Positions 28,285 through 37,870 of a DNA stretch of 64,000 nucleotides are shown piece by piece. The DNA comes from Coprobacillaceae bacterium UN01-12pH3A (GTDB lineage: Bacteria; Bacillota_I; Bacilli_A; Erysipelotrichales; Coprobacillaceae): positions 1-64,000 of the forward strand of contig JAQENU010000009.1 in NCBI GenBank assembly GCA_027676805.1. The letters run 5' to 3'. The position numbers and the translations under genes were made by a program. Every line of letters starts with the position of its first letter. Within the stretch, counting starts at the first letter, position 1. The notes below the pieces were generated by a model that ran no database searches, was not told where the DNA came from, and was given only the letters and a program-made list of their open reading frames with translations.

Positions 28285-29259
28285 ATGAAAAAGGAAGTTA
28301 TTTTAATACCGAACGCAATTAAAGCACATGAATTAGCGGCTTTAAAAGAAGTGGCGCCAGAATGCGAATTTATTCTTTGTGATAAACAGCATCCTGCTAC
28401 TTCAGAACAATTAGAAAGAGCGACGGTTATCTTTGGCAATGTTTCACCACAGGAATTGAAGCAGGCTAAGAACTTAAAATGGATTCAAACACATTCAGCC
28501 GGTGTGGATCCTTACTGCAAGCCGGGAATTTTAGCGGAGGGTGCTATTATCACCAATGCGACCGGAGCATATGGAATGCCAATCAGCGAATATATGGTAG
28601 GGACTGTGCTGGCTTTCTATAAAAACTTGCTGAAGTATAAAGTACGTCAGCCTCAGGCAGTTTGGTCAAACGTAGGTCATATAAAATATGTGGAGAACAC
28701 GAAAGTCTTATGTATCGGGCTAGGAGATATCGGCTCTAATTTTGCCAAGAGAATGAAAAAGCTGGGAGCCTATACGATGGGAATCAAACGAACAACAGCC
28801 AATAAACCTGATTATATGGATGAGCTTTATACAAGTGAACAGCTTAAAGATATCTTGCCTAAAGCGGATATTATTGCTTTGAGTTTGCCTCGCACGTCTG
28901 ATACAATCCATTTAATTAATAAAGAAATGCTGGGATTGATGAAAGATGATGCCTTGATTATTAATGTAGGACGAGGTGAAGCAATCGATACCGAGGCTTT
29001 AGTTGAATGTCTCCGCTCAGGAAAACTGATGGGGGCTGCCTTAGATGTCTTTGAACAGGAACCCCTGCCTAGTGATCATCCGCTTTGGCAGATGGAAAAT
29101 GTCTTGATTACACCTCATGTTTCCGGCGGAAACTATGATAGGGAAACAGGCGATATTGTTTTTCATCTGACTTTCAATAACTTTAAGCGTTATTTTAATG
29201 ATCAATCGTTAGAAAATATTGTTGATCTAACAACCGGATATAAAGTATCTAATTCTTGA
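28285..29259 (+). CDS. D-isomer-specific 2-hydroxyacid dehydrogenase
   Basis: A 324-residue NAD(P)-dependent oxidoreductase. The Rossmann motif GLGDIGSNFAKRMKKLG is followed by catalytic Arg in INVGRGEAID, Glu in AALDVFEQEPLP and His in ITPHVSGG. The N-terminal catalytic domain has the ITNATGAYGMPISEYMV substrate loop. Relatives reduce 2-oxo acids (glyoxylate, phenylpyruvate and others); the exact substrate is open. AAGGGGG precedes ATG 28285, and a terminator follows immediately. Confidence 0.88.
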   Translation: MKKEVILIPNAIKAHELAALKEVAPECEFILCDKQHPATSEQLERATVIFGNVSPQELKQAKNLKWIQTHSAGVDPYCKPGILAEGAIITNATGAYGMPISEYMVGTVLAFYKNLLKYKVRQPQAVWSNVGHIKYVENTKVLCIGLGDIGSNFAKRMKKLGAYTMGIKRTTANKPDYMDELYTSEQLKDILPKADIIALSLPRTSDTIHLINKEMLGLMKDDALIINVGRGEAIDTEALVECLRSGKLMGAALDVFEQEPLPSDHPLWQMENVLITPHVSGGNYDRETGDIVFHLTFNNFKRYFNDQSLENIVDLTTGYKVSNS

Positions 29260-29284
29260 TCCCAAATGACAGGGATCTTTTTTA
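29256..29284 (+). terminator. Terminator after 2-hydroxyacid dehydrogenase
   Basis: GATCCC/GGGATC stem (29258-29263 with 29272-29277), 8-base loop, then T-run. The stem starts at the stop codon. Confidence 0.8.
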
Positions 29285-29379
29285 TTTGACGAATTTTTTA
29301 CTCGATATTTTTGTATTCCAACAACATCGATTGTATTTTTTTAATAATAGTGGTAATCTTTAAAAAAGGAGGCGATCTT

Positions 29380-29679
29380 ATGGCTTTGAAGATTACCAGA
29401 GCAGACTCATCCCATTATCAATATTTTAAAGCGGAGATATTGGAACAGGGGGCAGGATATATTGTATCAAATGCAAATTCAATCGTAGGCTTATTCTCAT
29501 TCCTGATGGAAGGGGATCACGCAAAACTTAATTTTACCTTTGTTTTTGATAATGAAGCGATCAAACTGGCAGTACAGACATTTTTAGAAGATCATCCCAA
29601 GATAGAGACCATTCAATATATGGGAAATCAAAATCTCACTAAGGTTGGATTTAAACAGAAAGTATATAAAAGGAGATAA
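29380..29679 (+). CDS. Hypothetical 99-aa protein
   Basis: A 99-residue protein starting at ATG 29380 after AAAGGAGG; the earlier ATG at 29311 has no ribosome site. The strand pattern (GYIVSNANSIVGLFSFLME, LNFTFVFDNEAIKLAVQTFLED) recalls part of an acetyltransferase-like fold, but the acetyl-CoA loop is missing, so I do not assign it. It lies 2 bases upstream of the M42 aminopeptidase gene and must be co-transcribed. Confidence 0.6.
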   Translation: MALKITRADSSHYQYFKAEILEQGAGYIVSNANSIVGLFSFLMEGDHAKLNFTFVFDNEAIKLAVQTFLEDHPKIETIQYMGNQNLTKVGFKQKVYKRR

Positions 29680-29681
29680 CG

Positions 29682-30722
29682 ATGGATAAACAATTTTTTT
29701 ATGAAATGCTGAAAACAGATTCAGTATCAGGAGACGAAATCAAGCTGCAAAAGAAAGTGTTAAAGCATTATCAGGCCATTGCCGATCAGCAGCTGACTGA
29801 TGAAACAGGAAATGTGATTAATGTGATTAATCCGAATAGTTCGGTTAAAGTTTTGATGTCAGGACATATTGACGAAATCGGTTTGGTTGTAACCGGATAT
29901 ACGGCAGATGGTTTTTTAAAAGTAACGAATGCAGGGGGCATCTATGTCTCTAGTTATTTAGGTCATCAGGTAGTCGTACATACTGCCAATAAGGATCTGT
30001 ACGGTGTTGTCGTATGTACGCGTTCACTTTCGAAAAAAAGTGATTTAGCAGTCGGTGATTTATCTGTTGATATTGGAGTCAGCAGTAAGCAGCAGGCTGA
30101 GGATCTTGTGAAAATCGGGGATACGATCACGTTTGATACCCATATTCGTGAGATGCAGGACGGTAAAATATCAGCAAGAGCGATCGATGACCGTGGGGGT
30201 GCTTTCATTATTCTCGAAGCATTAAAAAAAGCAAAAGAAAAAGGATGTCGGGTTGGAGCCTATGCAAGCACCAGCGTTGGCGAAGAAACAACAATGCGTG
30301 GGGCTTATTTTGCTGCGGCACGAGTAAATCCGACTATGGCAATCATTGTTGATGTCACATATACTTCCGATTATCCGGGGGTGAATGATTACGATTCAGG
30401 CCATGTGGAATTAGGTAAAGGTCCGGTACTGTGCTGCAGCAGTATTGTGAATAAAAAGATGAATCAGAAATTAAAAGACATTGCTCAGGAATTAAAGATT
30501 CCTTATCAGATTGAAACCTTTGTCGGAAGAACGGGAACCGATGCAGATAAAATTCATTTAGCGAACCAAGGAATTCCGGTATGTTTAGTTTCACTGCCGT
30601 TACGCTATATGCATACACCATCTGAAACCTGTCATGAAGAAGATATTCAAAACAGTATTGATTTGATTGCGGAATTTTTATGTCAGATAGACGAAGGATT
30701 TGATTTAAATCCATTTTCATAA
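29682..30722 (+). CDS. M42-family aminopeptidase
   Basis: A 346-residue zinc/cobalt aminopeptidase that removes N-terminal residues from peptides, usually as a large tetrahedral particle in the cytoplasm. Metal and catalytic motifs: SGHIDEIGLVV, AIDDRGGAF, TSVGEETTMRGA (catalytic Glu pair), VDVTYTSDYPG and MHTPSETCHEEDI. Length is normal. It is preceded by an unknown 99-residue protein and followed by a PLP lyase in the same direction. Confidence 0.9.
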   Translation: MDKQFFYEMLKTDSVSGDEIKLQKKVLKHYQAIADQQLTDETGNVINVINPNSSVKVLMSGHIDEIGLVVTGYTADGFLKVTNAGGIYVSSYLGHQVVVHTANKDLYGVVVCTRSLSKKSDLAVGDLSVDIGVSSKQQAEDLVKIGDTITFDTHIREMQDGKISARAIDDRGGAFIILEALKKAKEKGCRVGAYASTSVGEETTMRGAYFAAARVNPTMAIIVDVTYTSDYPGVNDYDSGHVELGKGPVLCCSSIVNKKMNQKLKDIAQELKIPYQIETFVGRTGTDADKIHLANQGIPVCLVSLPLRYMHTPSETCHEEDIQNSIDLIAEFLCQIDEGFDLNPFS

Positions 30723-30739
30723 TTGAGGGGGGAATGAAG

Positions 30740-31768
30740 ATGTATAGTTTTAAAAGTGATTATTGTGAAGGGGCACATCCACAAGTCATGGAGGCTTTGG
30801 TAAGAACAAACCTTGAACAAACCACAGGCTATTCACAAGATGAATACTGTGATCAGGCACGAATGAAAATCAAGGAGCAGTTAAAGCGTGATGATGTGGA
30901 TATCCATTTTTTGGTGGGAGGAACTCAAGCCAATTTAACCGTTATTGCTTCAGCTTTAAAGCCCTATCAGGCTTGTATTGCTGCCAATACAGGACATATC
31001 AATGTTCATGAAACCGGGGCAGTTGAAGCGACAGGGCATAAAGTCTTAACGATTGCCAGCGATGATGGAAAAATCACCTGTTCACAAGTCCAGCAGATTT
31101 TAAATGAACATACCGATGAACATATGGTACAGCCTAAAATGATCTACATTTCTAATCCAACAGAAGTAGGAACGATTTACAGTGCGAACGAATTAAAAGC
31201 CTTATATGCCTTTGCGAAAGAAAATAATCTTTATTTATTTGTCGATGGGGCCCGTTTGGCGAGTGCTTTAGCCATAACAGAAAACAGTATGACATTAGAA
31301 GATCTGGCAAATTATAGCGATGTTTTCTATATTGGCGGGACAAAATGCGGAGCTTTATTTGGGGAAGCTGTCGTCATTGTCAATGAAGCTCTTAAACCTG
31401 ATTTTCGCTATATGATGAAACAAAGAGGCGGAATGTTAGCGAAAGGCAGATTGCTTGGTTTACAGTTTCTTGCTTTATTTGAAAATAATCTATATTTTCA
31501 GATTGGTGAATACGAAAATAAGATGGCAGCGCGAATGCGTGATGTCTTTATACAAAATGGCTTAACCTTCTTGGCAGACTCACCAAGCAATCAGCTGTTT
31601 CCGATTTTAAAAGATAGTATCATTGAAGCGATCGGAGAAAAATATGAGTATACGTATATGCAAAGAATTGATCCGTATCATTCATGTATTCGTCTTGTCA
31701 CTTCATTTGCGACCAATGCTAAAAAGGTGGAAGAGTTCATAAATGATGTGGAAAATCTTTTAAAATAA
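30740..31768 (+). CDS. Threonine aldolase-like PLP beta-eliminating lyase
   Basis: A 342-residue fold-type I PLP enzyme like low-specificity L-threonine aldolase (threonine to glycine and acetaldehyde). Seen: SDYCEGAHPQVMEAL, FLVGGTQANLTV, NVHETGAVEA, LFVDGARLA and the PLP lysine in YIGGTKCGALFG. ATG 30740 is preferred over ATG 30734 because the GAGGGGGG site would be only one base from the latter. It follows the M42 gene after 17 bases. Other beta-eliminating lyases remain possible. Confidence 0.8.
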   Translation: MYSFKSDYCEGAHPQVMEALVRTNLEQTTGYSQDEYCDQARMKIKEQLKRDDVDIHFLVGGTQANLTVIASALKPYQACIAANTGHINVHETGAVEATGHKVLTIASDDGKITCSQVQQILNEHTDEHMVQPKMIYISNPTEVGTIYSANELKALYAFAKENNLYLFVDGARLASALAITENSMTLEDLANYSDVFYIGGTKCGALFGEAVVIVNEALKPDFRYMMKQRGGMLAKGRLLGLQFLALFENNLYFQIGEYENKMAARMRDVFIQNGLTFLADSPSNQLFPILKDSIIEAIGEKYEYTYMQRIDPYHSCIRLVTSFATNAKKVEEFINDVENLLK

Positions 31769-31863
31769 ATCAGAATGTTAATATCAAGTTCATAAAATGA
31801 GGCTATGATTTAGGTGTAGACAAAAAGATAATCATTTTTCTTCCAAAAAAATAATTTGTCTCT

Positions 31864-31893
31864 AAAAGATATCGCACCAACGGTATCTTTTTT
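31864..31893 (+). terminator. Terminator 96 bases after the aldolase-like gene
   Basis: 10-bp stem with one G-T pair (31865-31874 with 31881-31890), 6-base loop, T-run. An AGACAAA/TTTGTCT pair (31818-31824 with 31855-31861) forms a second hairpin just upstream. Confidence 0.8.
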
Positions 31894-31974
31894 CCTTTGT
31901 TGTCGTTTTTTCTATCATTTTAATTCTGACAATGGTAGAGTAAGGGTAAGAGAAAACTATAGGAGGAACTAAAA

Positions 31975-32400
31975 ATGATGCGTGATGCAGTTAAAACAAT
32001 AGGTAATTTGATTGATAAACAATCGATAGGCTATATCAGCTCTATCGATGAAGAGGGCTATCCTGCGACAAAAGCGATGTTTGCCCCTAGAATCCGTGAG
32101 GGAATCAAAGTGTTTTATTTTTCGACAAACACTTCTTCATTAAGAGTAAGTCAATACAGAGAAAATCCTAAAGGATGTATTTATTTTTGTGACCGTCGTT
32201 TCTATAGAGGAGTCATGCTTCAAGGTGAGTTTGAAATCTTAGAAGAACATGATATTAAAGAAAAACTATGGCAGGAAGGCGATACGATGTATTATCCGCT
32301 GGGGATTGATGATCCGGATTACTGTGTGTTAAAATTTACAGCTAAAAAAGGACGCTATTACAGTCAGCTAAAGTCTGAAACATTCATGGTCAGTGACTAA
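31975..32400 (+). CDS. Pyridoxamine 5'-phosphate oxidase-family protein
   Basis: A 141-residue split-barrel flavin-binding protein. Features: SIGYISSIDEEGYPATKAMF, KVFYFSTNTSSLRVSQY, NPKGCIYFCD and YRGVMLQGEFEIL. This short type binds FMN or F420-like cofactors and rarely has true pyridoxamine oxidase activity, so a general flavoprotein reductase or a haem/nitroreductase-like role is as likely. ATGATG at 31975-31980 follows TAGGAGG; either ATG could start it. Monocistronic by spacing. Confidence 0.82.
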   Translation: MMRDAVKTIGNLIDKQSIGYISSIDEEGYPATKAMFAPRIREGIKVFYFSTNTSSLRVSQYRENPKGCIYFCDRRFYRGVMLQGEFEILEEHDIKEKLWQEGDTMYYPLGIDDPDYCVLKFTAKKGRYYSQLKSETFMVSD

Positions 32401-32477
32401 ATATGATGTTTTTTATTTGCAAATAAAGTAGATTAGGGTATGATAATAAATGGACTATAAAAGTAAGGGGTGATGAT

Positions 32478-33038
32478 ATGAAATTGATCGTAGGATTAGG
32501 AAATCCTGGGAGAGAATATGAAAATACACGACACAACTGCGGATTCATGATGCTGGATCGTTTAGCAGATCAGCTAAAGGTCGAGATCAATCAAGCTAAA
32601 TTCAAAGGATTGTATGTGAAAACAAAGATAGAGGGGGAAGACGTTATTCTGCTTAAACCGCAGACATATATGAATTTATCGGGGGAATCTATCGGAGAAG
32701 TCATGCGCTTTTTTAAGATTGACAAGACAGATGTTTTAGTAGTTTATGATGATTTGGATCTGCCTGTTGGAAAGATCAGGATTCGTGAAAGTGGCAGTGC
32801 CGGTGGCCATAACGGAATCAAAAGTACAATCGCACACCTAGGTGGACAGGACTTCAAACGTATTCGTATCGGAATCGACAAGCATCCGCTGATTCCGGTT
32901 GTGGATTATGTATTGGGGAAATTTACAGCCGAAGAACAAACTAAACTGAACGAGGCTTTAGAGAATGCCTGCAAAGCGGCAATCGCATTCATGACACAGG
33001 ACTTTAATAAAGTTATGAGCCTATATAATAAGAAATAA
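32478..33038 (+). CDS. pth: Peptidyl-tRNA hydrolase
   Basis: A 186-residue cytoplasmic enzyme that recycles peptidyl-tRNA dropped from ribosomes. Classic motifs: KLIVGLGNPGREYENTRHNCG with the catalytic His in NTRHN, LLKPQTYMNLSGES, DDLDLPVGK and GSAGGHNGIKS. Full length. It is one base upstream of mfd, the conserved Firmicutes order. Confidence 0.96.
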   Translation: MKLIVGLGNPGREYENTRHNCGFMMLDRLADQLKVEINQAKFKGLYVKTKIEGEDVILLKPQTYMNLSGESIGEVMRFFKIDKTDVLVVYDDLDLPVGKIRIRESGSAGGHNGIKSTIAHLGGQDFKRIRIGIDKHPLIPVVDYVLGKFTAEEQTKLNEALENACKAAIAFMTQDFNKVMSLYNKK

Positions 33039-33039
33039 G

Positions 33040-36000
33040 ATGGAAAAGATATTCCGCTTATTAACCCAAAATCCGGCTGTACAAACACTGGCAAAAGGTA
33101 AAGGAAATGTTGTGACCACTCACATTAGCGATGAAGCTTATTTGATCGCTAGTGCATTTTTGGCTGCTCAAAAAAATATTCTGGTTGTTAAAAACAATCA
33201 ATACGAAGCACTACAGCTCTATCGACAGCTTATCGATATGAACCAAAAGGATGTGCTGTTTTTTCCTGTAGATGAATCTCAGCGTATCGAAGCCTTGGTG
33301 CAGTCTCCTGAACTGATGGCAGAACGAATCAATACGCTCTATCAACTGCAAGGGGATGAACCAAAGATCATTGTTGCGCATACGGCTTCTCTGATTCGCT
33401 GTCTGCCCAGTGTATCATTATTTAAAAAGAGAATGCTTCGTTTACAGGTCAATCAGCAGATTGAGATCAATGATTTAAAACGTGCATTAATTTATAATGG
33501 CTATCAGTATACGACACGAGTAGATCAGCCTTTCTACTTTGCTCAGCGCGGAGGCGTGATTGATGTTTATTCAATGCAATATCCCAACCCGATACGTATT
33601 GAGTTTTTTGATGATGAAATTGAAAGCATTCGTTTTTATAATGCAGATGATCAAAGAACAATCGAGAGTATCTCGGAGATAGAGATCATTCCTGCGACAG
33701 ATATTCTCTATGAGGATGACGGAATTGAAGCCTGCTGTGAAAAAGTATTAGCAATAAAGCAGGACTGCATTAGCAAGCTGGATACGTTTAAACAGGATGA
33801 ATTAGATGAAAATATTGCGATCGATTTAGAAAATTTAAGACAGCATGATACTTCTTTTTCAATGTATAAGTTCTTACCTTTCCTAACAACGATCAATACG
33901 ATCAAGGACTATTGTCATAATCCGATTCTTTTCTTATCGGTATATACCAGTATTTTAGATAACTACAAGATGTATGTGGAAGAACTGTTTTACTATAATA
34001 AGGAGTTATTTGAAGAAGGACGTTCTTTATTGAATTTGTCACTGTACGTAGATATTAACGATGTGATTAAAGGGAACGTGGTATATGGCGAAATCTTTAA
34101 GTCAAAAGAAAAAGAAGTTGCTTTTAATGCGCGTCAGATTCAATCCATCTATCAGTCAGAAGCACAATTAATTAATGAATTAACCGGTTATGCTAAAATA
34201 TCTAAAGTGCTTCTCGTTTTAAAGAATGACATGCATTTTAGAAATATTACAGAACTGCTTGAACGTCATCAGATTGCTTTTACATTAATCAGTGATCAAG
34301 ATGACATTTATCCGGGGATTAATATCATACGCGGAGAATTAAGCGGCGGAATCGAGTTGGTGGATGAACGTTTAACGATTATCACGGAAAAAGAACTATA
34401 CGGAACTGTAGCTGAAACTAAAAAGAATTTTGTGAAGTATAAGAATGCTAAGGTGATTCAAAACTTTAGTGAACTAAATGTGGGCGATTATATTGTTCAT
34501 GATACACATGGGATCGGACAATACATGGGAATCAAAACATTAGAGGTGCAGGGGGTTCACCGTGATTACCTTTATATCAGTTATCGAGGAAACGATACGC
34601 TTTATGTCCCTGTCGATCAATTCAAGCTGATTCGTAAATATACATCAGCAAATGGACATGCGCCCAAAGTGCATAAATTAGGCAGTGCGGAATGGCAGCG
34701 TACTAAACAAAAGATCAAAAGTAAAGTAGATGATTTGGCAGATGAACTGATTGCTTTATATGCGAAACGTCTGACTCAGCAGGGATTTGCCTTCGATCAG
34801 GATAATGCCATGCAGCAGGATTTTGAGAATGAATTTAACTATCAGTTAACTCCAGATCAGCAGCAGGCAGTCAATGAAATCAAGGCAGACATGGAACAGC
34901 CTCGACCAATGGATCGCTTGCTTTGCGGAGATGTTGGCTTTGGCAAAACAGAAGTCGCGCTGCGTGCAGCTTTTAAGGCGATTTTAAGCGGTAAACAGGT
35001 AGCTTTTCTATGCCCGACCACGATCCTGTCATCACAGCATTATCGCACCGTGACAGAGCGTTTTAAGAACTTCCCGGTAAATTTTGCACTGCTGAACCGA
35101 TTCACTACCCCCAAGCAGACAAAAGAGATATTAAACAGTGTTAAAGACGGAAGTTTAGACCTGTTGATTGGAACTCATAAAATCTTGAATAATAATGTTC
35201 AATTCAAAGATATCGGACTATTAATTGTAGATGAGGAACAGCGCTTTGGAGTACGTCATAAAGAAAAAATTAAAGAATACAAGGAAACCATAGATGTACT
35301 AACGTTATCGGCAACCCCGATTCCGAGAACTTTACAGATGTCATTGATGGGCGTTCGAAGCTTGTCTCAAATCGAGACAGCTCCCACGAATCGTCTTCCG
35401 GTTCAAACCTATGTGATGGAAAAGAATCCGGCTCTAATCAAACAGGTCATCGAAAGAGAACTGTCGCGTCAGGGACAGGTATTCTATTTATATAATCGAA
35501 CTTCCAGCATAACCGATGTTGCCAATAAGATTGCGATGACGATTCCCGGTGCTAAGGTAGGGATTGGGCATGGACAGATGCATAAAGATGATTTAGAAGA
35601 TGTCATGATGAAATTCATGAATAAAGAGTATAATGTATTAGTGTGTACAACTATTATTGAAACGGGAATCGATATTCCTAATGCCAATACTTTAATTGTA
35701 GAAGATGCTGATAAATTTGGACTGTCACAGTTGTATCAGATTAAAGGACGTGTGGGACGAAGCGACCGCAATGCCTATGCTTATTTACTCTATCGTCCAA
35801 ATAAGCAGATGAGCGAAGAAGCGGCTAAACGTTTAAAAGCGATCAAAGAATTTACACAGCTGGGAAGCGGTTATAAGATTGCGATGCGTGACTTAACGAT
35901 CCGCGGAGCCGGAGATATCCTAGGCGGACAGCAGGCAGGCTTCATTGATACGGTGGGATTTGACATGTATATGAAAATTCTGATGGAAGTCGTAGATGAA

Positions 36001-36468
36001 AAGCGCGGCATCGAACAAAAAGAAGATGTCCCGGTTTTAAATGTCAATGTAGACGGTTATATTCCGAGTGATTATGTGAATACTGATTTAGAAAAGCTGG
36101 AACTCTATCAGCGTTTAGAGCATGTTCAGTCGCTCGAAGACTTGGACGCTATTAAAATAGAATTGAACGATATTTATGGCAAACTACCCAAGACTGTAGA
36201 AACCCTAGTTCAAAAAAGAGAATTTGATCTGATTATGAATGATGAAAAGATCGATGAGATGAAAGAAGAAAAAAATCTTGTTCAGATCATTTTAACACAG
36301 ACATTCAGTGATCATTTAGATGGTGAAAAACTTTTCAGCATGATTAGCGAATATAGAAAAAAGGTAAGTTTAACTTACACTATGAAAAAGATTGTGATAA
36401 AATTTTTAAAGGATGAGAACTGGTTAGCAAGAGCTAATGAGATTTTGCCTAAAATAAAAGAATTATAA
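33040..36468 (+). CDS. mfd: Transcription-repair coupling factor Mfd
   Basis: A 1142-residue translocase that removes RNA polymerase stalled at DNA damage and recruits UvrA. Order: UvrB-like domains 1-3 (about 1-340), RNA polymerase-interacting CarD-like domain (about 475-540; NVGDYIVHDTHGIGQY), RecG-like translocase with Walker A in CGDVGFGKTEVALRA and IVDEEQRFGV, SATPIPRTLQMS, then ETGIDIPNANT and QIKGRVGRSDR, and a C-terminal TRCF domain. Full length and intact, coupled to pth. Confidence 0.96.
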   Translation: MEKIFRLLTQNPAVQTLAKGKGNVVTTHISDEAYLIASAFLAAQKNILVVKNNQYEALQLYRQLIDMNQKDVLFFPVDESQRIEALVQSPELMAERINTLYQLQGDEPKIIVAHTASLIRCLPSVSLFKKRMLRLQVNQQIEINDLKRALIYNGYQYTTRVDQPFYFAQRGGVIDVYSMQYPNPIRIEFFDDEIESIRFYNADDQRTIESISEIEIIPATDILYEDDGIEACCEKVLAIKQDCISKLDTFKQDELDENIAIDLENLRQHDTSFSMYKFLPFLTTINTIKDYCHNPILFLSVYTSILDNYKMYVEELFYYNKELFEEGRSLLNLSLYVDINDVIKGNVVYGEIFKSKEKEVAFNARQIQSIYQSEAQLINELTGYAKISKVLLVLKNDMHFRNITELLERHQIAFTLISDQDDIYPGINIIRGELSGGIELVDERLTIITEKELYGTVAETKKNFVKYKNAKVIQNFSELNVGDYIVHDTHGIGQYMGIKTLEVQGVHRDYLYISYRGNDTLYVPVDQFKLIRKYTSANGHAPKVHKLGSAEWQRTKQKIKSKVDDLADELIALYAKRLTQQGFAFDQDNAMQQDFENEFNYQLTPDQQQAVNEIKADMEQPRPMDRLLCGDVGFGKTEVALRAAFKAILSGKQVAFLCPTTILSSQHYRTVTERFKNFPVNFALLNRFTTPKQTKEILNSVKDGSLDLLIGTHKILNNNVQFKDIGLLIVDEEQRFGVRHKEKIKEYKETIDVLTLSATPIPRTLQMSLMGVRSLSQIETAPTNRLPVQTYVMEKNPALIKQVIERELSRQGQVFYLYNRTSSITDVANKIAMTIPGAKVGIGHGQMHKDDLEDVMMKFMNKEYNVLVCTTIIETGIDIPNANTLIVEDADKFGLSQLYQIKGRVGRSDRNAYAYLLYRPNKQMSEEAAKRLKAIKEFTQLGSGYKIAMRDLTIRGAGDILGGQQAGFIDTVGFDMYMKILMEVVDEKRGIEQKEDVPVLNVNVDGYIPSDYVNTDLEKLELYQRLEHVQSLEDLDAIKIELNDIYGKLPKTVETLVQKREFDLIMNDEKIDEMKEEKNLVQIILTQTFSDHLDGEKLFSMISEYRKKVSLTYTMKKIVIKFLKDENWLARANEILPKIKEL

Positions 36469-36486
36469 AGATAACGGGGTGAAAGT

Positions 36487-37821
36487 ATGGGAGAACAGAT
36501 CAATATTGAAGAATTGTTGCTGAATGGCACACCTGCTCAAATTGAAGCAATGATTCGTTTTATCCACCCAGCGGATGTGCTGGATGTCTTGCATGAACAC
36601 GAGGATCTTGCACGGGAGATTCTGCAAAAATTACCTGATGAAATGATCGGGGCAATTATCGATGAAGAGGAAGCCGAGGATAAATATGAGTTATTGAGAG
36701 GGTTCACCCGTACGCACCAAAAGACAATCCTCGATGAGATGTCATCCGATGAAATTACCGACATGATCGGTTCTATGGATGATGAAGAGGGGAAAGATGT
36801 CTTCAATATCTTGGATAAAGAAGATCAAGAAGATGTCAAACAGCTGTTATCTTATGATCCGGATAGTGCCGGGGGGATCATGACCACGGAATTTATTGGT
36901 ATTTATGACAATAAAACCGTTTTGAAGACTCTCGAATATTTAAAAAGCGAATGTCAGGATGTAGAGATGGCAACTTACATATATGTCATCAGCAGAAATA
37001 TGGAATTAAAAGGCGTTGTCTCATTAAGGGATTTAGTCTTTACTGCTTTTGATACACGCATTTCAACAATCACCAATCACAATGTTATTTCGATCGATGT
37101 GGATATGGATCAAGAAGAGGTAGCCAATACCTTTGATAAATATGGATTTGTGATGATGCCGGTTGTTGATAAAGAAAATAAGATATTAGGGGTTATCACG
37201 ATTGATGATATCTTGGAAGTTATTAAAGAAGAAGCCAGTGAAGATATTCACCATATGGCGGGGTTAGCGAAGGAAGAACGTGTCGATGGAACCATCGGAG
37301 ATTCGATTAAATCACGTCTGCCTTGGCTGATTATCAATCTGTTGACAGCCTTGCTGGCGTCAACGGTCATTGATTTATTCCAATCTACCATTTCTCAAGT
37401 TGTCGCATTATCGGCAGTCATGACCATTGTTTCGGGAATGGGGGGGAATGCCGGGACACAGTCTTTAACGATTATCGTTCGCGGGCTTTCTCTTGGTGAG
37501 CTGACAAAAGAAAACGCACGAAAGGTATTGATGAAAGAATTAGTAGTCGGATTAGTAAATGGTTTAGTCATAGCGATTTTTGTATCGATTCTGGCACTTT
37601 ACTATGAATTTAATATGATGTTCGGACTTATTGCCGGAATTGCTATGGTGCTGAATATGATTATGGCAAACTTCTCCGGTTATTTGGTACCGGTAGTATT
37701 GGAAAAAATGAATATTGATCCGGCATTAGCCAGTGGTGTTTTTGTAACCACCGTGACCGATGTTTTGGGATTCTTGTTCTTCTTAGGATTAGCAAGCATG
37801 TTTATGCAGTATCTTGTATAA
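36487..37821 (+). CDS. mgtE: Magnesium transporter MgtE
   Basis: A 444-residue Mg2+ channel. N-terminal MgtE superhelical domain (about 10-130), two CBS domains (about 135-255; TTEFIGIYDNKTV, NKILGVITIDDILE) that sense cytoplasmic Mg2+, a connecting helix, then five TM segments (about 285-440). The TM part includes the pore signature MGGNAGTQS. There is no Mg riboswitch-sized leader: only 18 bases separate it from mfd, so it is probably read from the pth-mfd transcript. Confidence 0.94.
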   Translation: MGEQINIEELLLNGTPAQIEAMIRFIHPADVLDVLHEHEDLAREILQKLPDEMIGAIIDEEEAEDKYELLRGFTRTHQKTILDEMSSDEITDMIGSMDDEEGKDVFNILDKEDQEDVKQLLSYDPDSAGGIMTTEFIGIYDNKTVLKTLEYLKSECQDVEMATYIYVISRNMELKGVVSLRDLVFTAFDTRISTITNHNVISIDVDMDQEEVANTFDKYGFVMMPVVDKENKILGVITIDDILEVIKEEASEDIHHMAGLAKEERVDGTIGDSIKSRLPWLIINLLTALLASTVIDLFQSTISQVVALSAVMTIVSGMGGNAGTQSLTIIVRGLSLGELTKENARKVLMKELVVGLVNGLVIAIFVSILALYYEFNMMFGLIAGIAMVLNMIMANFSGYLVPVVLEKMNIDPALASGVFVTTVTDVLGFLFFLGLASMFMQYLV

Positions 37822-37846
37822 ATGTGCTTTTTTTATTATAATAGGG

Positions 37847-37870
37847 GCAAAAAAAAGACCCTAGGGGTCT
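37847..37870. terminator. Terminator between mgtE and yitT-like gene
   Basis: AAGACCC/GGGTCTT stem with TAG loop and A8 on its left, so it has a T8 tail for the minus-strand gene, whose stop codon overlaps it. The plus strand lacks a T tail, so it mainly serves the minus strand. Confidence 0.75.

Noticed and set aside
30355..30720. 121-codon minus-strand frame opposite the M42 peptidase
   Set aside because: Antisense to conserved metal-binding motifs; no ribosome site.
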